From contig AP031351.1 of NCBI GenBank assembly GCA_037833965.1, positions 6,956,501 through 7,020,500 on the forward strand: a DNA stretch of 64,000 nt, read 5' to 3'. The DNA is from Marchantia polymorpha subsp. ruderalis (taxonomy: Eukaryota; Streptophyta; Marchantiopsida; Marchantiales; Marchantiaceae). A model generated the notes under the pieces. That model made no database searches and was not told the origin of the DNA. It saw nothing but the letters and a program-made list of their open reading frames with translations. Shown piece after piece: positions 1 through 12,382 of the stretch (within the stretch, counting starts at the first letter, position 1; every line of letters starts with the position of its first letter). Made by a program: the position numbers and the translations under genes.

Positions 1-2600
1 TTTGAAGTTGTTTGATGAAGTTTGTCCGTTATGAAAGATCAGTCTAATCGGATGTTGAATCGTGGTGCTATTAAGATGACGAGACATTTATCTAAAGTTG
101 TCACGTGTATTCAAGAAATCTTAGGATTATATTTCATTAGTGTATGATCTCTGCTACATCATATCAATATCGTGATGAAAAAAGTTTACAAAAATACTAG
201 TTGTAGTTATTATAAGATTCTTACCTCATTGATTTTTTTTCTACTACGTTAGAAGATTCTGAGTGATAAAATGCAAACCGTTTGTTCAAAATGGTCTACT
301 GCCTGATTAGCTTCTATGTTGCGCGTATCACAATTCTAGATAAAAGATGATCTGAAATCAAGGCTCTTTATTATTATCAAATTGAAGCTTCTAAAAAAGT
401 TGTGAGACCTGCACATTGTCTTGATGGATTTGATTACCGTCATAATTGACACTTTAGTACTTGTAACCAAAAGTGTCAAAAGGTTGCAAGGACAAATAAC
501 CACATTGCATCAGCAAAAATCAGTTCTTCAATCTTTGCTGGTTGGCTTATATTTTTTTGCATTCATAGAGCGTGTTCTTGACAACCTTAATTCATTCCTA
601 GCAAACCAAATCATTACATTTGAGCTATGGTTGTTCAGTCATGTCAACTTTATCAGATTTGTTCAAAATTAAGGTTCTTTGATATCCAATCATAGGACTG
701 ACTGACGATGTGGACTCACATTCAAAAATTGAAGTTTCGAATGCGGTTGGCATTATTTTTCTGGGAACAATATGCAATTTGAACAAACTCAAAGCATATG
801 TGAAAAGGTCAACTAGGCAAGTTCTAAAATTTTGACTCCTTGCTTACCTCATAAACTTACAACGTTAGAAACACGGAATGTTGTTCAAATATTTAGAAAT
901 TATTAAGATACTTTGGCAGAATCTTGGCAATAAAACGCCATTGATCAAATAGTGGGACACAAGCACCGTGAACTACAACTTTGCAATACCTTAAACCGTC
1001 TGACACAACAATCTGACTTCAATGAAGTTTGGAGTATTCCAGGCATGAAGCACATAATTTTTCAGCTCATTGAGTTATTTAGATATTAGTCTCTCCATTT
1101 TCAAACATTTCAATTATAGAAAGTAGCTTTTTTGTGCTGAAATGGAAAAAATATCTTTATAGCTTAAAAATAACACCAGTATTTCTTGAAGGAGTACTGC
1201 CGTCAAATTTGGAAGTTATTGAAGAAAATATAAGAGATTTTTACTAAACTCCATATATTCCGTATTTTGCTTTGATGACAATCATTATTATGTAAAACTG
1301 CGGAACATACATACGGTTCCATATATAGTGAGAACTAGCTATGACATGTGATTAGAGGGGAGAAAGTTTTCAGTGAAACAGTTTTTGGATGATAGAGTGG
1401 CATCACAAGCCGCACCACATCAGGGTTCTCATATCAATTTAGTTACTTTCACAAGAAAAAATGAATATCCACGAACACACACAAGGAATGAACCTCAAAA
1501 CGCCAACATTATAACACGTAGTTTGTCCGGGCTTGATCACTGAAAAGCTTCACTGATGAAAAAGATTTGACTTAACTTTACTTTATTGTGACAATATAAT
1601 CTAAATTCTAACTAGGGCTAAATTGACTAAGTTAGAACCACTAACAGCCCACACATAATTACCAAAACTGATACTTTTTCTCGGTAACCAATTGAAGTTT
1701 CATATCAAACCACTTATTCTATAAATGCTTGTGTTAAAAATTTTTTTTGTCCAATAAAGTTTATCATTTCTACTTCATTATTTAACAACTTATTATTGAT
1801 CATGAATTTATTATGAATGAATGAATTAGTACAGATTATATATACACATAAATATAATTAGTGGTATTAGTAAAAGCTAGTAACAAATACCATCATTATA
1901 TCTAATATATTGATTGCTTAGTATACTTGGTTTATACAATAGTGGCATAATTTAGAATATATTCAAAGATCGTAATGAAGTGCCATACATTTTCCCAAGG
2001 AGAGAGAGATTTCATTTCAAGAGATTTCCTGGAGGTTGGGTAAATTCGGAATACGAGTGAATGATTGTAACAAGAAGTTGCAGTAGCTAGGATATTTGTA
2101 CGTATTTAAGTCGATTCCGCGAATACATGGGGGCTCATTCTTTGAGATGGCTCGCCGAACAAACTTGTGGCGGTTCGATAGAACGAGTTTCATCGACCTG
2201 GGGGTGTTGTGACTATACTCGATCAAAACTGAAGCGAATCCCTTTAAAGATAATAGGAATCCGATTAGTCTATGATGACTGGACATGCAATTACTCTAGT
2301 ACAACTCCGGACAGCATCGCATATTATTTGCTGTCGCTCATTGTAATGATGAGACACACTTTTTTTGGGAAAAAAAGTTCCATGCAAGTGTCAATCTTGG
2401 AGTGAATCCGATCTGATTTGTGAGTTAGAGTGTTATTGACTCTTCAGACTTCAATTTTTCAGATTTGATTTAGAACACAAGCTCCATCCAAAGTTTGTCA
2501 ATTAAGATTAAGCCGATTCTCACCTTCAGATCTGATTACAGTTGCATCCTATTATCTTGGGATCGCATCTGAAGTCCTAAAATTCACCCATTTTTCATGG
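1..2600. other. AT-rich intergenic DNA, no gene seen
   Basis: Long AT-rich stretch with stop codons dense in all frames. The few open frames (for example 421-672 on the plus strand) show no recognisable domain, no splice-linked partner and no coding-like composition. I see no RNA gene, repeat array or transposon terminus that I could support. Confidence 0.5.
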
Positions 2601-4068
2601 AACTTGTGTCTTGCAATCCCTGGTGTTAAGATACCCAGAACCCGCCTAAAATCTAGAGGTAATTTTAATAGTGTGGGTATATTCTGGAAAAAGAAAATCG
2701 GCGAAAGAAATTTGTACTCCATAAGCTATGGCTTACGGAGCACAGAACCTTGCATTCCAAGGCATGCAAGAGGGAGGCCCATAGTTGGATACTGGCAAGG
2801 CAAGTTCTATGGTCTTGGAGGGCCGTCATTGCAGACTGTGTCAACTGACGAAGACACAACTGCAATTGAACTATGTTCGAAGATAGTGAAACTTGTGCAG
2901 TCGACTCTGAGATTCTGTATGGACTTATTTGCTGATGCGGCTGAAAAGGATTGTGAGCAGAGAAACTCGGAGTCACTCTAGCTAATGGTGCTACGAGGGG
3001 AGAAGGACCCTTGGGAGGAGGTTGTAATAGTGCAGTCAGTGCATGGATCGTTTTCGTCTTCTATTCTCATGTTACAGCCCGCAGCACATCTCGGGACGGT
3101 GCCGCTTGCTTCCGGGCAGCTAGCAGCTACATAGCGGAGTAGGTGTCGAGGAAACAAGTTTTTGCAGGAAGCCGTCAAGTGCGGGCCGGGGGTCAGAATC
3201 TACCAAAACTGGACAGAGAGTAAGTCCAGGACTTCTTCAATAGCACAAGCAACTAAAACGTTGGGTCCTGTGGAGTATTTTTGGCCTGGGACGATTGCAT
3301 CCAAAAATAATGGATTGAAAAGGGAGACCGCGGGCATGTGGATGCTGTTGGTGACGGTCTGCTCGTCACATGGAGCCGTGAGGACCACAGACGCCATCCA
3401 GAGGCAGAATTTACGTCCCCTGCTGACCTTCGAGCTGACAGTGTCACTTCCTTTTCACTCCGAAAGAGAAAGAGAAAATTATGGGACCAGTTTGAGCAAA
3501 CATCCCACAACGCCCTCACGCAACGCAAATGTGAGAGGGCCAGAAGGCCAGCGAGAAGTCTGGCCCGGGCACCATTGTGGCTAGCCGCATGGGAATAAGC
3601 CGTGAAACCCAACACACGGAAGCACCAGTTGGCCTGGTCTGCCTCATTGGAATCGAAGCTGGAGCGACAGAGCGAGAACTGTTGCTCGGTTGCACGCCAG
3701 AAGCTCGGGAATATATTATTCCGAATTTGAAGCCATATAAGGACTCTGACAGGGTTTGATTATTCAGGTCTGTAGAGGTAACCCAGATATCTGGCTCGTT
3801 ACTGAGATCCGACGTATCAGGGCTGAGCCAGCAGATCTAAACATGATGATTGGTGGCAGATGACAGGAGCTTAAATGGGGACTCGTAACCCCGTCAAGGT
3901 CAGAAGTGGACATTGCGCTGAACGCTGAAGCCGGATAGATTCTGACAGCACAGCACAGACGAGGTTGACGACGAGCTCAGAGTCTCAAACTTTCAGACAG
4001 ACGGGCGGACCTGGACCTGTTGGTGGCTCGTAGGCTAGTCGTGTGCGTGTATCGAGACCGCAACGACG
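2601..4068. other. 5' flank of the first fucosyltransferase-like gene, no supportable gene
   Basis: Base composition becomes more GC-rich here and several overlapping open frames exist on both strands (2604-2981, 3162-3584, 3253-3615), none with a recognisable domain. A TATA-like ATATAA lies at 3735-3740, about 330 bases before the ATG at 4069. It could belong to the promoter of that gene, which would give a long 5' UTR, but this is weak. Confidence 0.3.
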
Positions 4069-6440
4069 ATGGAGCCCTGCTGCAGTTGTCGAAATTTTTT
4101 CCTGGCAGTCTTTGGAGTCATAAATTTGACCGTTATTTCCACTCTCATCTTCGACTTTTCTCCCATTTTGACAAAATACCAAATGTACACCGGAGTGATT
4201 GAGAACACCCCAGACGATTTAGATTGGGCGCCTGCTACTTCTGGTAATTTCTTCTTGAAGTCTGTTTCATGAAATTCGACGGACTCAAGCATGCTCCCAG
4301 ACTTAAAGAGCACCCAGACCTAAGGAAATTTCTACTTCTTAGAATTGGCAGGAGCAGCAGCAAGTGCCTGAGTTGAGCATGAGATTCTTTCAGGCGTTTT
4401 GAATGAAGTGAATGGATGGTGTCTGTTCATGGTGTATGTGGAGCCTCGTGTTGGCTGCTTAGGAACTGATGATTTGACTTCACAGCAGTTCGCAGGGAAG
4501 AAGAAAATGTGAAAATTGACAGGAGCATCTGGACGAGACATTCCTTAGACTGGTGGGAAAACGAAAGGCTGAACGGGACAGACTTGAACTGGAGAGGGCG
4601 ACACAAGATGCACGACAAGCTCAAAACTGGAAATCTTTGGTTCGATGAGAACCTGGAAAAGTATTTTATCTCTAAGCTGGAGGATCATCAATTTCCCGCC
4701 AACTGCAGCAAGAATCATTGGATCGCATATCAGCCTATGGACTCAGGTGAATGAATCGTTCTTCTCATTCCTGCTCCCAGTTCTTGCGAATTGCAAAGCT
4801 CGAGGCTGTGTTCTCGGCTCCCGTGCCATCATCATAATCAGACCATTGACTAGGTTTGACGCCAACTAGCTCGACCTTTTACTTTCGAACTTGAGGGGCT
4901 GTGTAAGTCAGGGAGTGAGTTGCCATGAAAACTTTTCGGCCGTTCACCTTCACCGACAGGATTTATGAATTATTGACTGGGGATATGTGGACCGCGATTT
5001 GGTGGTTGTGTTTTCATCGATTCTTCCAATATTACAGCTGCTGAAAGAAAAATTCCAGCCCGTTCTGGGGGCTCGAGAATGGTCCTGCTCCGTTTGATGC
5101 TCTCTGAACGGAAGTACAAAACTTGCTGAAATCTGGAGACTGACTCCTACAAGTTTTGTATCGGCCCGTGATGATTCTACAGGTCTGCTGTCATGCGTGC
5201 ATGTGTTCACTCCCGTTCTGATGATGGGACTCGTGAAAGGAAACGAGTACACCGTCATACCCATCGGCTACTTTGTGCCGGCTTTGCACGAGAATCCGAC
5301 CTACGATGGATGTGGAGAGAGCAAGGACAAGCACCTGGGATGCTTCTTCAATCTAACCAGCTGCAGAATAGACGAGGACCAGGTCAGGTACGGAGCTTTG
5401 GAGAACAGGAGCAGGTCCAGGCAGTCGAGGGGTGACACTTGGGCGCAGTTCGCCAGTGAGAGGACGTCAGCTCCCGGGGGATTGAGCGTTTTGAGGAACT
5501 GGATGTGGCCGCCCACTGGATTCGACAAGGGCAGGATAGCTGCAGGTTCCAGAAAACCCAAGGTCCAGTTCTGGAACGAAGTCCGCAAGCATGGATCCGT
5601 CGGGGTGCACGGCATGCCGCACGAGTCCGTGGAGCACATCTGGGAAGCGCAGATGGAGTTCGCCTTCAGCTCCATGATCAGCAGTTGGATGATGAGACAA
5701 ACTTCCAGCCGCGTAAAAGAAATCGCCGACACAATCATGGCCAAGTATTCTGATGCTTCAGCGGGAGGCATCCCTCTCTGGAAAGCCCCCGTCCTCACGG
5801 TCCACGTTCGACAAACTGACAAAGCGGTAAGCCCAATCATCCATCGACATGTCCAGCGTACTGCGTCAGAGCGGATGTGTATTGCTTCTGCTGTGATTGA
5901 ATTCTGTGGTGTCGATCTGCCTAATGCAGAGCATTGGTTGTTGTTGCTTGCGAGCAGTGGGAGGATCCATACTTCCAAAAGTACAAGACGTACCGAAACG
6001 TATCAAGTTATGCCACGGAAATGAACAAGCTGGAGTCTAGATTTGGATTCAAGTGGCAATCGATATTTCTCATCTCGGACTCGGGCTCGGCCATCGAGTC
6101 GTTAGCTCAAGTTTTGAACAATGTTACGGAGTCTCCCGATGCGGCTAATGGACAGGACGGAAAGCGATTCATCATGTACGACTGGACCGATGACAAAGAC
6201 ATGATAGAACGAATCGGAGGCCACAATAAAATCCCGGAGGACAAGAAGTATTCTGCGCAGGAGCATTTTTTAGCCACGCTGTACATAATTCAGAAGATCT
6301 CCGACTATGCTATCGTTCAGTACAGCTCAAACGTAGGAAGGTTTATCAGTGAGCTTATAGGAGCGCGACATCGAGTTTCTTGTGCGGACCGTGTTGGGCC
6401 CAATGCTCTGTCAATGGATTACTACTGGAGACATGATTGA
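4069..6440 (+). CDS. GT23-like (FUT8/NodZ-type) fucosyltransferase, Golgi type II membrane protein, copy A
   Basis: Four exons are inferred: 4069-4243, 4489-4746, 5183-5826 and 5958-6440. They join in phase (1, 1, 0) to a 519-residue protein. Residues about 9-30 (FFLAVFGVINLTVIS...) form one N-terminal membrane anchor after a short tail, as in Golgi glycosyltransferases. Then come a WW..NWRGRH region, an NCSK segment, a G-L-L-S-C-x-H-V-F block resembling the FUT8 GCGYGCQLHH region, the donor-binding HVRQTDK motif, an ISDS strand and a C-terminal YSSNVGRFISELIG motif matching the FUT8 SSQVCR..YE segment. Family members move L-fucose from GDP-fucose to a glycan in the Golgi. The SH3 domain that ends animal FUT8 is absent; the protein stops just after the catalytic fold. 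The first exon-2 acceptor (4488) is the least certain junction; it was chosen because it restores frame and matches copy B. The acceptor sugar cannot be told from sequence. Confidence 0.8.
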
Positions 6441-7053
6441 TTCATAAGTACCCTTGTCAGGCTCGGAACTGATCCTCACCTACTCTACAATTTTATCATT
6501 CTGTTTGCTCGTCTCTACTCTTCCCAAAGTCTCTCTGTCGGTGCCCACCGAGGGAATCTCCAAAGGAATTTCCACTTTCTCAGATAGCCACGTGCAAGGC
6601 GTCATTTACGTATTGAAATTGCTGTATGTACGTGTGTGTATGTGTGTGTGTATAGAAGTGCCGACGGCTGCACAGAAGCACGAGGCCTCGGAAGAAGAAA
6701 TCTGTCACAGTACGGTACCGAAAGAAACGAATCTGACGCATGTAGGATCGATCGAAGCCGCTCTGTTATTCTGTCAGTTACTCATGGCTGACGCCATTGT
6801 TCAAGTGCGGACGTTTTCATTTGGAGTCGAGAAAGCTCTCAAAGACATCAGCGTATACAGTACTGTAGTAGCACGAAACGAATCCGAAGCATTTAGAGTC
6901 GATCACAGTACATGTACTCCATGATTCTGACACCATTCTTCATGTCCGAACCCTCTTCATTTTGGAAAGCTCATCGAGCAAGCTCCCACACACAGATCAA
7001 CGCAAACAGTAGGTAGGGCACTCGAGGTCCGCATAATTAAGCCAGAGGTCTGG
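6441..7053 (+). other. 3' flank of copy A with (TG)n run and a degenerate internal duplication
   Basis: An open frame at 6454-6924 starts 14 bases after the copy A stop but shows no domain and is best read as 3' UTR or flank. It holds a short TG-rich microsatellite near 6630-6652. It also holds two diverged copies of a roughly 50-base block (near 6710 and near 6857) sharing GAAACGAATC and GATCGATC/GTCGATC-type words. Confidence 0.35.
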
Positions 7054-7126
7054 ACTCTCGTAGCTTAGTGAGTAGGTTTCTCGAAAGTCCACTCTCCTCG
7101 AGAAGGATTCGATCTCCTGCCGAATA
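7054..7126 (+). repeat. tRNA-like SINE relic (A-box and B-box)
   Basis: TAGCTTAGTGAGTAGG at 7061-7076 resembles a Pol III A-box and GGATTCGATCTCC at 7105-7117 resembles a B-box. They are 44 bases apart, the same spacing as in a tRNA gene. The sequence does not fold into a convincing cloverleaf: the D and T stems do not pair well. It is therefore more likely a tRNA-derived SINE head or old tRNA relic than a working tRNA. Chance similarity is possible. Confidence 0.3.
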
Positions 7127-7681
7127 TACCATTACATCCTCAGCCTAAAATAAGCGAAAGAGTGCTCTCTGAAGCATCGACGGACCCACCACCGTCGGAG
7201 GAGGTTAGACTGGAGCAGAGGAGAACTTTAGAACTTTCCTGAGTCAGACAGTCAACGGATTCGATGGAGGAAGAAACAAACAAGACAGCAGCCACGTACC
7301 GGAGTGAAGCAGATTATGGTGAGCAGACACAGCTGCTGCAAAGTACCATTGACCCAGCCCCAAGGTTTCAAGTATATGTGATGACGAGACGGAAAACAAG
7401 ACGATCAGGGTGTTAGTGTTGATCAGAATCGGACGTCAGCAATTGAGCCTTGCGCTCATCGACAGATCCCAGAAAGCCTCACAGCTGCACTGATCAGCAA
7501 AAGCCTACAGACTGAATGAGGCCTTGAGGTCCGGGACAAAATTGGCCTTCACTCCGTTGCACGCAGCCAAGAGTCAAATAATTTAGAATGATTTAGAATT
7601 TAGCAGAGCCTTTTTGAACTCGTCTTCTTGAGAAAGGACCCCTAGCATCTTACTAGGCAAGGAGACCAGGACCCTACTGCA

Positions 7682-7952
7682 TAGGGATGGGCACGTAGCC
7701 GGCTAATAATTTTTGTTACCCGGCTAGCCGATAGATATTGCAACCGCTATCCGAGGCCGAAAACGAACCGTAAACTCGGACCGAATTTGAGTTTTCGGCC
7801 GATTATTTGTCTCAGATTCGGCCGAAATTATCTATAAGCATTTATTTCGGCCGAATATTTCGGTTGATTGCATTTTCGGCGATCGCCGATAAGACGAAAT
7901 TTGAGGCCCTACCCGGCTAGCCGAAAGTTAGCCGGCTACGAGCCCATCCCTA
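7682..7952. mobile_element. Nonautonomous hAT-type MITE, 271 bp
   Basis: Terminal inverted repeats of 24 bases at 7682-7705 and 7929-7952, starting TAGGGATGGGC, differ at one position. The 8-base flanks (CTACTGCA at 7674-7681 and CGACTACA at 7953-7960) match at 6 of 8 positions, consistent with an aged 8-bp hAT target-site duplication. Inside, the palindrome CGGCTAGCCG occurs at 7721-7730 and 7914-7923, and TCGGCCGA at 7795-7802, 7818-7825 and 7847-7854. This fits the subterminal transposase-binding repeats typical of hAT elements. No coding capacity. Confidence 0.75.
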
Positions 7953-7960
7953 CGACTACA

Positions 7961-10900
7961 CCAGCCGCGATTCAGATCAAGTCAATGACCGAGCATGATT
8001 GGTCTCGTCGAGCGTTTCGTCGCATACGAACGGAAAGGTTGTTCATAGTTCTCGTTGTTGGCACACGCGGGGGGAATATCAACCGAGCTACATGTCGTGG
8101 ACTACAGTCGCCACGCACGAACATGCATCGGGAGAAACGTTAGAAGACATGCGCCACGTAAATCGTCGACACTTCGTTCATTCAGAACAGTGGAGGAAGC
8201 GGTTAGAGACTTTTGTCAAACAAATATATTTAACAGAATTCCAAGCCACTTAAGAGTTAGAGAAAGCCCGGTCGCCGATGTCGAGGGCCAAAACCAGAAG
8301 AATTTTCTAAAGTCCGTCAACTCATTCGCATATTCGTCAACGATCTTCAAAATCTAAATGTTTAATTGAATGGCAAGAGAAGAATATTGTATTTCGAGGT
8401 ACAATACTTTATCGCAAGAGAAATGGACCCACGTCGCGTTAAGGTGATGGTCAGTGTTCTTGAAACTAAAGTCCAAGGCTTCAAGGACAGTTACTTGCTT
8501 TCAGTTTGCTGGACTTGCTTCTGTACTTACTTCCACTTACTTACAGTACTTCCTTGAAGTCTGTTCCTTTAAAATCTTTCTTCCAACAGCCTGAATTCCA
8601 GAATAGACTGGAGGATTTTCCGACGAACCGTTGGATCCACAGAGGGACCACACATAATCGTCTGGAGTGCTCGGAGTTTGAGGTTACGGGGTAAGCGACA
8701 CGGGCAGCAGCTGCCCGAGCTTGAACATGTGACCGGTTCGGTGGCAAGGTGCAAGTACATTGCACATACTGTTTGACTTGGTGTCTACAGGTTGGACTCT
8801 AACCGTTAGAGGTACATTAGGCACCCATTTCTATGAGATCCCCATTTCAATGTTTCTCCATCAGTGTGGACCATCACATTTTATAGGGGGAAAAGTGGGA
8901 ACGGATTAAAAACCCATCCAAAGATAAAAAGAAGAAGGCCTAAACGACGAGCTCCCCAATGTAAGGGAAGTGCGCATTTCTGTTTCTTGCTCCTTGTATC
9001 TCCATACCAACCATCCAAGTTCATTTGCAATCTATATCTTATCATGGCCTCAAACTTGAGAAATGCTACCATTGCATATCAAATATAATAGAAGTTGAAT
9101 TCTTAAGCCTCAGGTTATTAATCATTGAAAAGCTCTAACCAGAAATCTGATTTTCACAATTGCATGTGAGCACCTATCTAAGTAAGGATGCCCATACATA
9201 CAGTGTTGTAGTATGTGTGCATATGTATTTTGTATCTTAACATAAGTCATCAAGCTAAATTCTTTTTGAACTCAAAAGAACTGCAATTTGCACACTTCTG
9301 ATAGATACTTCAAGATTCAATTCAAAAAATCGGCTCTCATAATAACTAGTATTACCACTGCTTCTGCAATAGATTGAGCACCGAAACAGAAACAAGCTTA
9401 GCACTATCTTTGCTCTTGATAGTCGAGGATGCGTTATGTTGTCCAAATTCGGAGGATAAACACTTTATGTGACTGAAGTCTGAATTTCAATAGACTATGA
9501 CGCTGGCTCCCGTACATTCGTGGCCCTTTTGACGTAGATCCTTTGAGATAGTCCACTCCTTTATGGAATTCTCGTAGTTACAAGGTTAGTGCTTGCACAT
9601 TGCACACAGATCTCACCCGAAGTTATCATCCACAAAGCCTTCTGATGTTTGGACTTCGTGCATTCTTTTCTCTGTGATTCAAAGTAGAAGAATGTTGTGT
9701 CGCCAGAGCAGAAACAGAGTAATTCTTAAATAGTAATCATGCCTCAAGCCCATGTTGTATATAATTATTATAAATCATATTGAGTATATTTTTAACACTT
9801 AAATATAGCAAACTGAATTGATCCAGTGCGAGATATTTTTCTGACTCGAAAGATAGCTGTATACAATGATTATGTATCATATTGAGCATATTTTAAAGAC
9901 GATGATATAGAAAATTGAATTCATCAATACGAGTCGATTTCCAGTATAATTAGAAGAGAATGAAAAGTAAGCAAAATCGATATACTCTAAATATCAAATA
10001 CAGATTATATTTTTTCCGTTATTATAACGTCGAAAATTAGGAGATGATTATTAATTCTTATCAGGAAATCTGTTAGCCACTTATATTATGCTCTAAGTAC
10101 ACGTAAAACTTCTTGAATAGTCCATTCTGCATTCGAAGACATTTCTGAGAGTATCTCTTGGCTCAATAAGTATCCACATTTATATCATATACTTTTCACT
10201 GAATATAAAATAGATTCAAGCTTTTATTTCTCGTGTGATACTTAGTTAAGTTTATGGGAGGTCTAACATGCATTTGTTAAAGCTTAGTGATGAACAACTA
10301 TAATAACCGTTTGAACAAGTACATCTCTGACCTTAATCCATGGAAACAATACAAGGTGACGTTCAGATTCAAATCATTCCCAAATTTCGTCTCTGGGTAC
10401 TTTCCAACTGCAGGGACTTTTTCCGCACCTTGTAAAGTTCCCAATCCAGTCTAACTTGGAATGGACTGGGACTTCTCTTTTCGAATACTTTCCTCGTATA
10501 ATATGAACTTCACGAATTAGAAAGGTATGAAAAGTTTCGTCAATAATGTTTGAAACAGTAAATGTGCAGGTTCGACAATATTTCAAAATCTGGTTGTCAA
10601 AATGAACTTTTTCATTTATGAACATAAAATATTGATAATGTACAATCGTGAAATGCGAAATTTTATTGTTTTAGTCATTTGAAAGGAACTTTTTCTACTG
10701 TCGTCTTTTTGTATACTATAGCGAGTGTATTTTATAGTTGTATCTCCTTGCTCGGTGTACTATTCTGTGCGTTACAATCTCTTGACGCGATGAATTCAAT
10801 CAACTGTGGAACTTTCAAAAGCCCACCATACTATAGTTGAATCTGACCATAATAACCTCATGGAATTTGCGTGAACCATGCTCACGGGTAAGCTGACCAT

Positions 10901-12382
10901 GTATTCACAGAGTCACATGGTTGTTTGAAGTGACACCGGTTTAAGCAGTCACAAAGTACGGGTTAATAGAGATGTGATCGAGCCGCCGTGGTAAAATCAG
11001 AGCATTAATGAAGGATAAAAAATTTTCAAAGTCAGGGGATGGAGTGCAAAATCATGAACATATGCACAGTCCTGCCTTCCGGACATCTTCCACTTTTGGG
11101 AGCGATTTCCATTTCTTGAAAATTCCCCACATCCCGCTCGGTACTCTGTCCTGCAAGATGCGGCTGGGTTAGCGAGACCCGATAAATTTGAGTGGTTTGT
11201 GACGGTGTGATCGTGCTCGACTGCATTGAATTTCGCAAGAGCCAGACCGCACTCTTTGCTGAACACAAGTTTGAACGAGAGGAGAGGATGGCGGATCAGG
11301 GGCGATCTCACCGACGGCTGGCATGGAGTCACGGGATCCGAACAGGACTTGTGGAATCTGGACTTGGCCAGATCCAGAGTGCAAAGTCCAGATAGTTCGG
11401 ATTCCGATCAGTCCATGGCAGTGCAACTCACCCGCCAGGCAGCCCGCTGTCAAGGCCCGGCATCTATGGCGGGCAGACGAACCAGCTTGCAGAGTTTCCT
11501 GACGAAGTTGCAGCCACCGAGCACAGAGTACTGGAACCCGGAAGTCTTCGACTACCCACGCCGGACTACGTAAGGAACGTGAATTGAAAGAAAGGAAAAA
11601 AGAGGAGGAAGAAGAAGAAGAAGAAGAAACTGAGCAGCATTTGTTTTGTTGCGGACTCAGGCCCCACCATGGCCGGTAAAAATCACGGTCTCAAGGTGGG
11701 CAGGACGCGTCAGACCATAACGTGGAGAGGACCTGGTTGAGAAGACGGAGCCTACCATAGTGATGGAGCGATAGGTGGAGTCGAAGTGGCGAGACAGTAC
11801 GAGCGCAGTAGTGAATCTTTCTCCATTGAGTCACGGAGTGCGGTCTCTGGCATGGGTCCTACACGTCTGTCGGTACGGTGTCATGTGTGGAATCTGTGCC
11901 AATAGCTCGGGCTTTCGATATATATCTGGCATGATGCTATTCGTGTGATGGTATTGGTTGATGGCGCTCTTGACCACGGACGACGATAGCGCAGTTGGAG
12001 TTCAAGATACGCAATTTAGGTGACCGGCTAGTCCTCTGATCAGACTCGTCTCGTCTCGTCTGCACCTCGTCAACCATCTGAGAAGAAACGAGCCTTCCAC
12101 CTGGCATAAGAATCCCGACGCGATTCCACGAGAAGGATATTTGCATAGAGGCTTGACAGTGTTGAGAGGACGATTTAACATTCCTCGTGTTGGATCGGAA
12201 TTTGGGTGCAGTGTACATATAGTACCTGTTGCTGCAGACGGTTGCGCAAGCCGCAAATCTGGGCTGAGATTCTGTTGGACACATGACAATCGTGAGTAAA
12301 CAATTGCGCCGGTGAAAATGAACCGGCCAGAACATAGTTCAATATTGTTTCGCAGTCTTGAACCGCTCGGAGAGACCTTGCG
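7961..12382. other. Intergenic DNA between the two fucosyltransferase-like genes
   Basis: No gene supported. Open frames near 7868-8357, 8366-8765 and 11032-11573 lack recognisable domains. A purine-rich GAA/GGA microsatellite lies at about 11581-11631. The part from about 9700 to 10900 is strongly AT-rich. The last 400 bases form the 5' flank of copy B. Confidence 0.4.

Noticed and set aside
5301..5978. 225-codon minus-strand frame
   Set aside because: Mirror of fucosyltransferase copy A exon 3; the sense strand carries the family motifs.
6454..6924. 156-codon open frame directly after copy A
   Set aside because: No domain, contains a TG microsatellite, and sits where the 3' UTR must lie.
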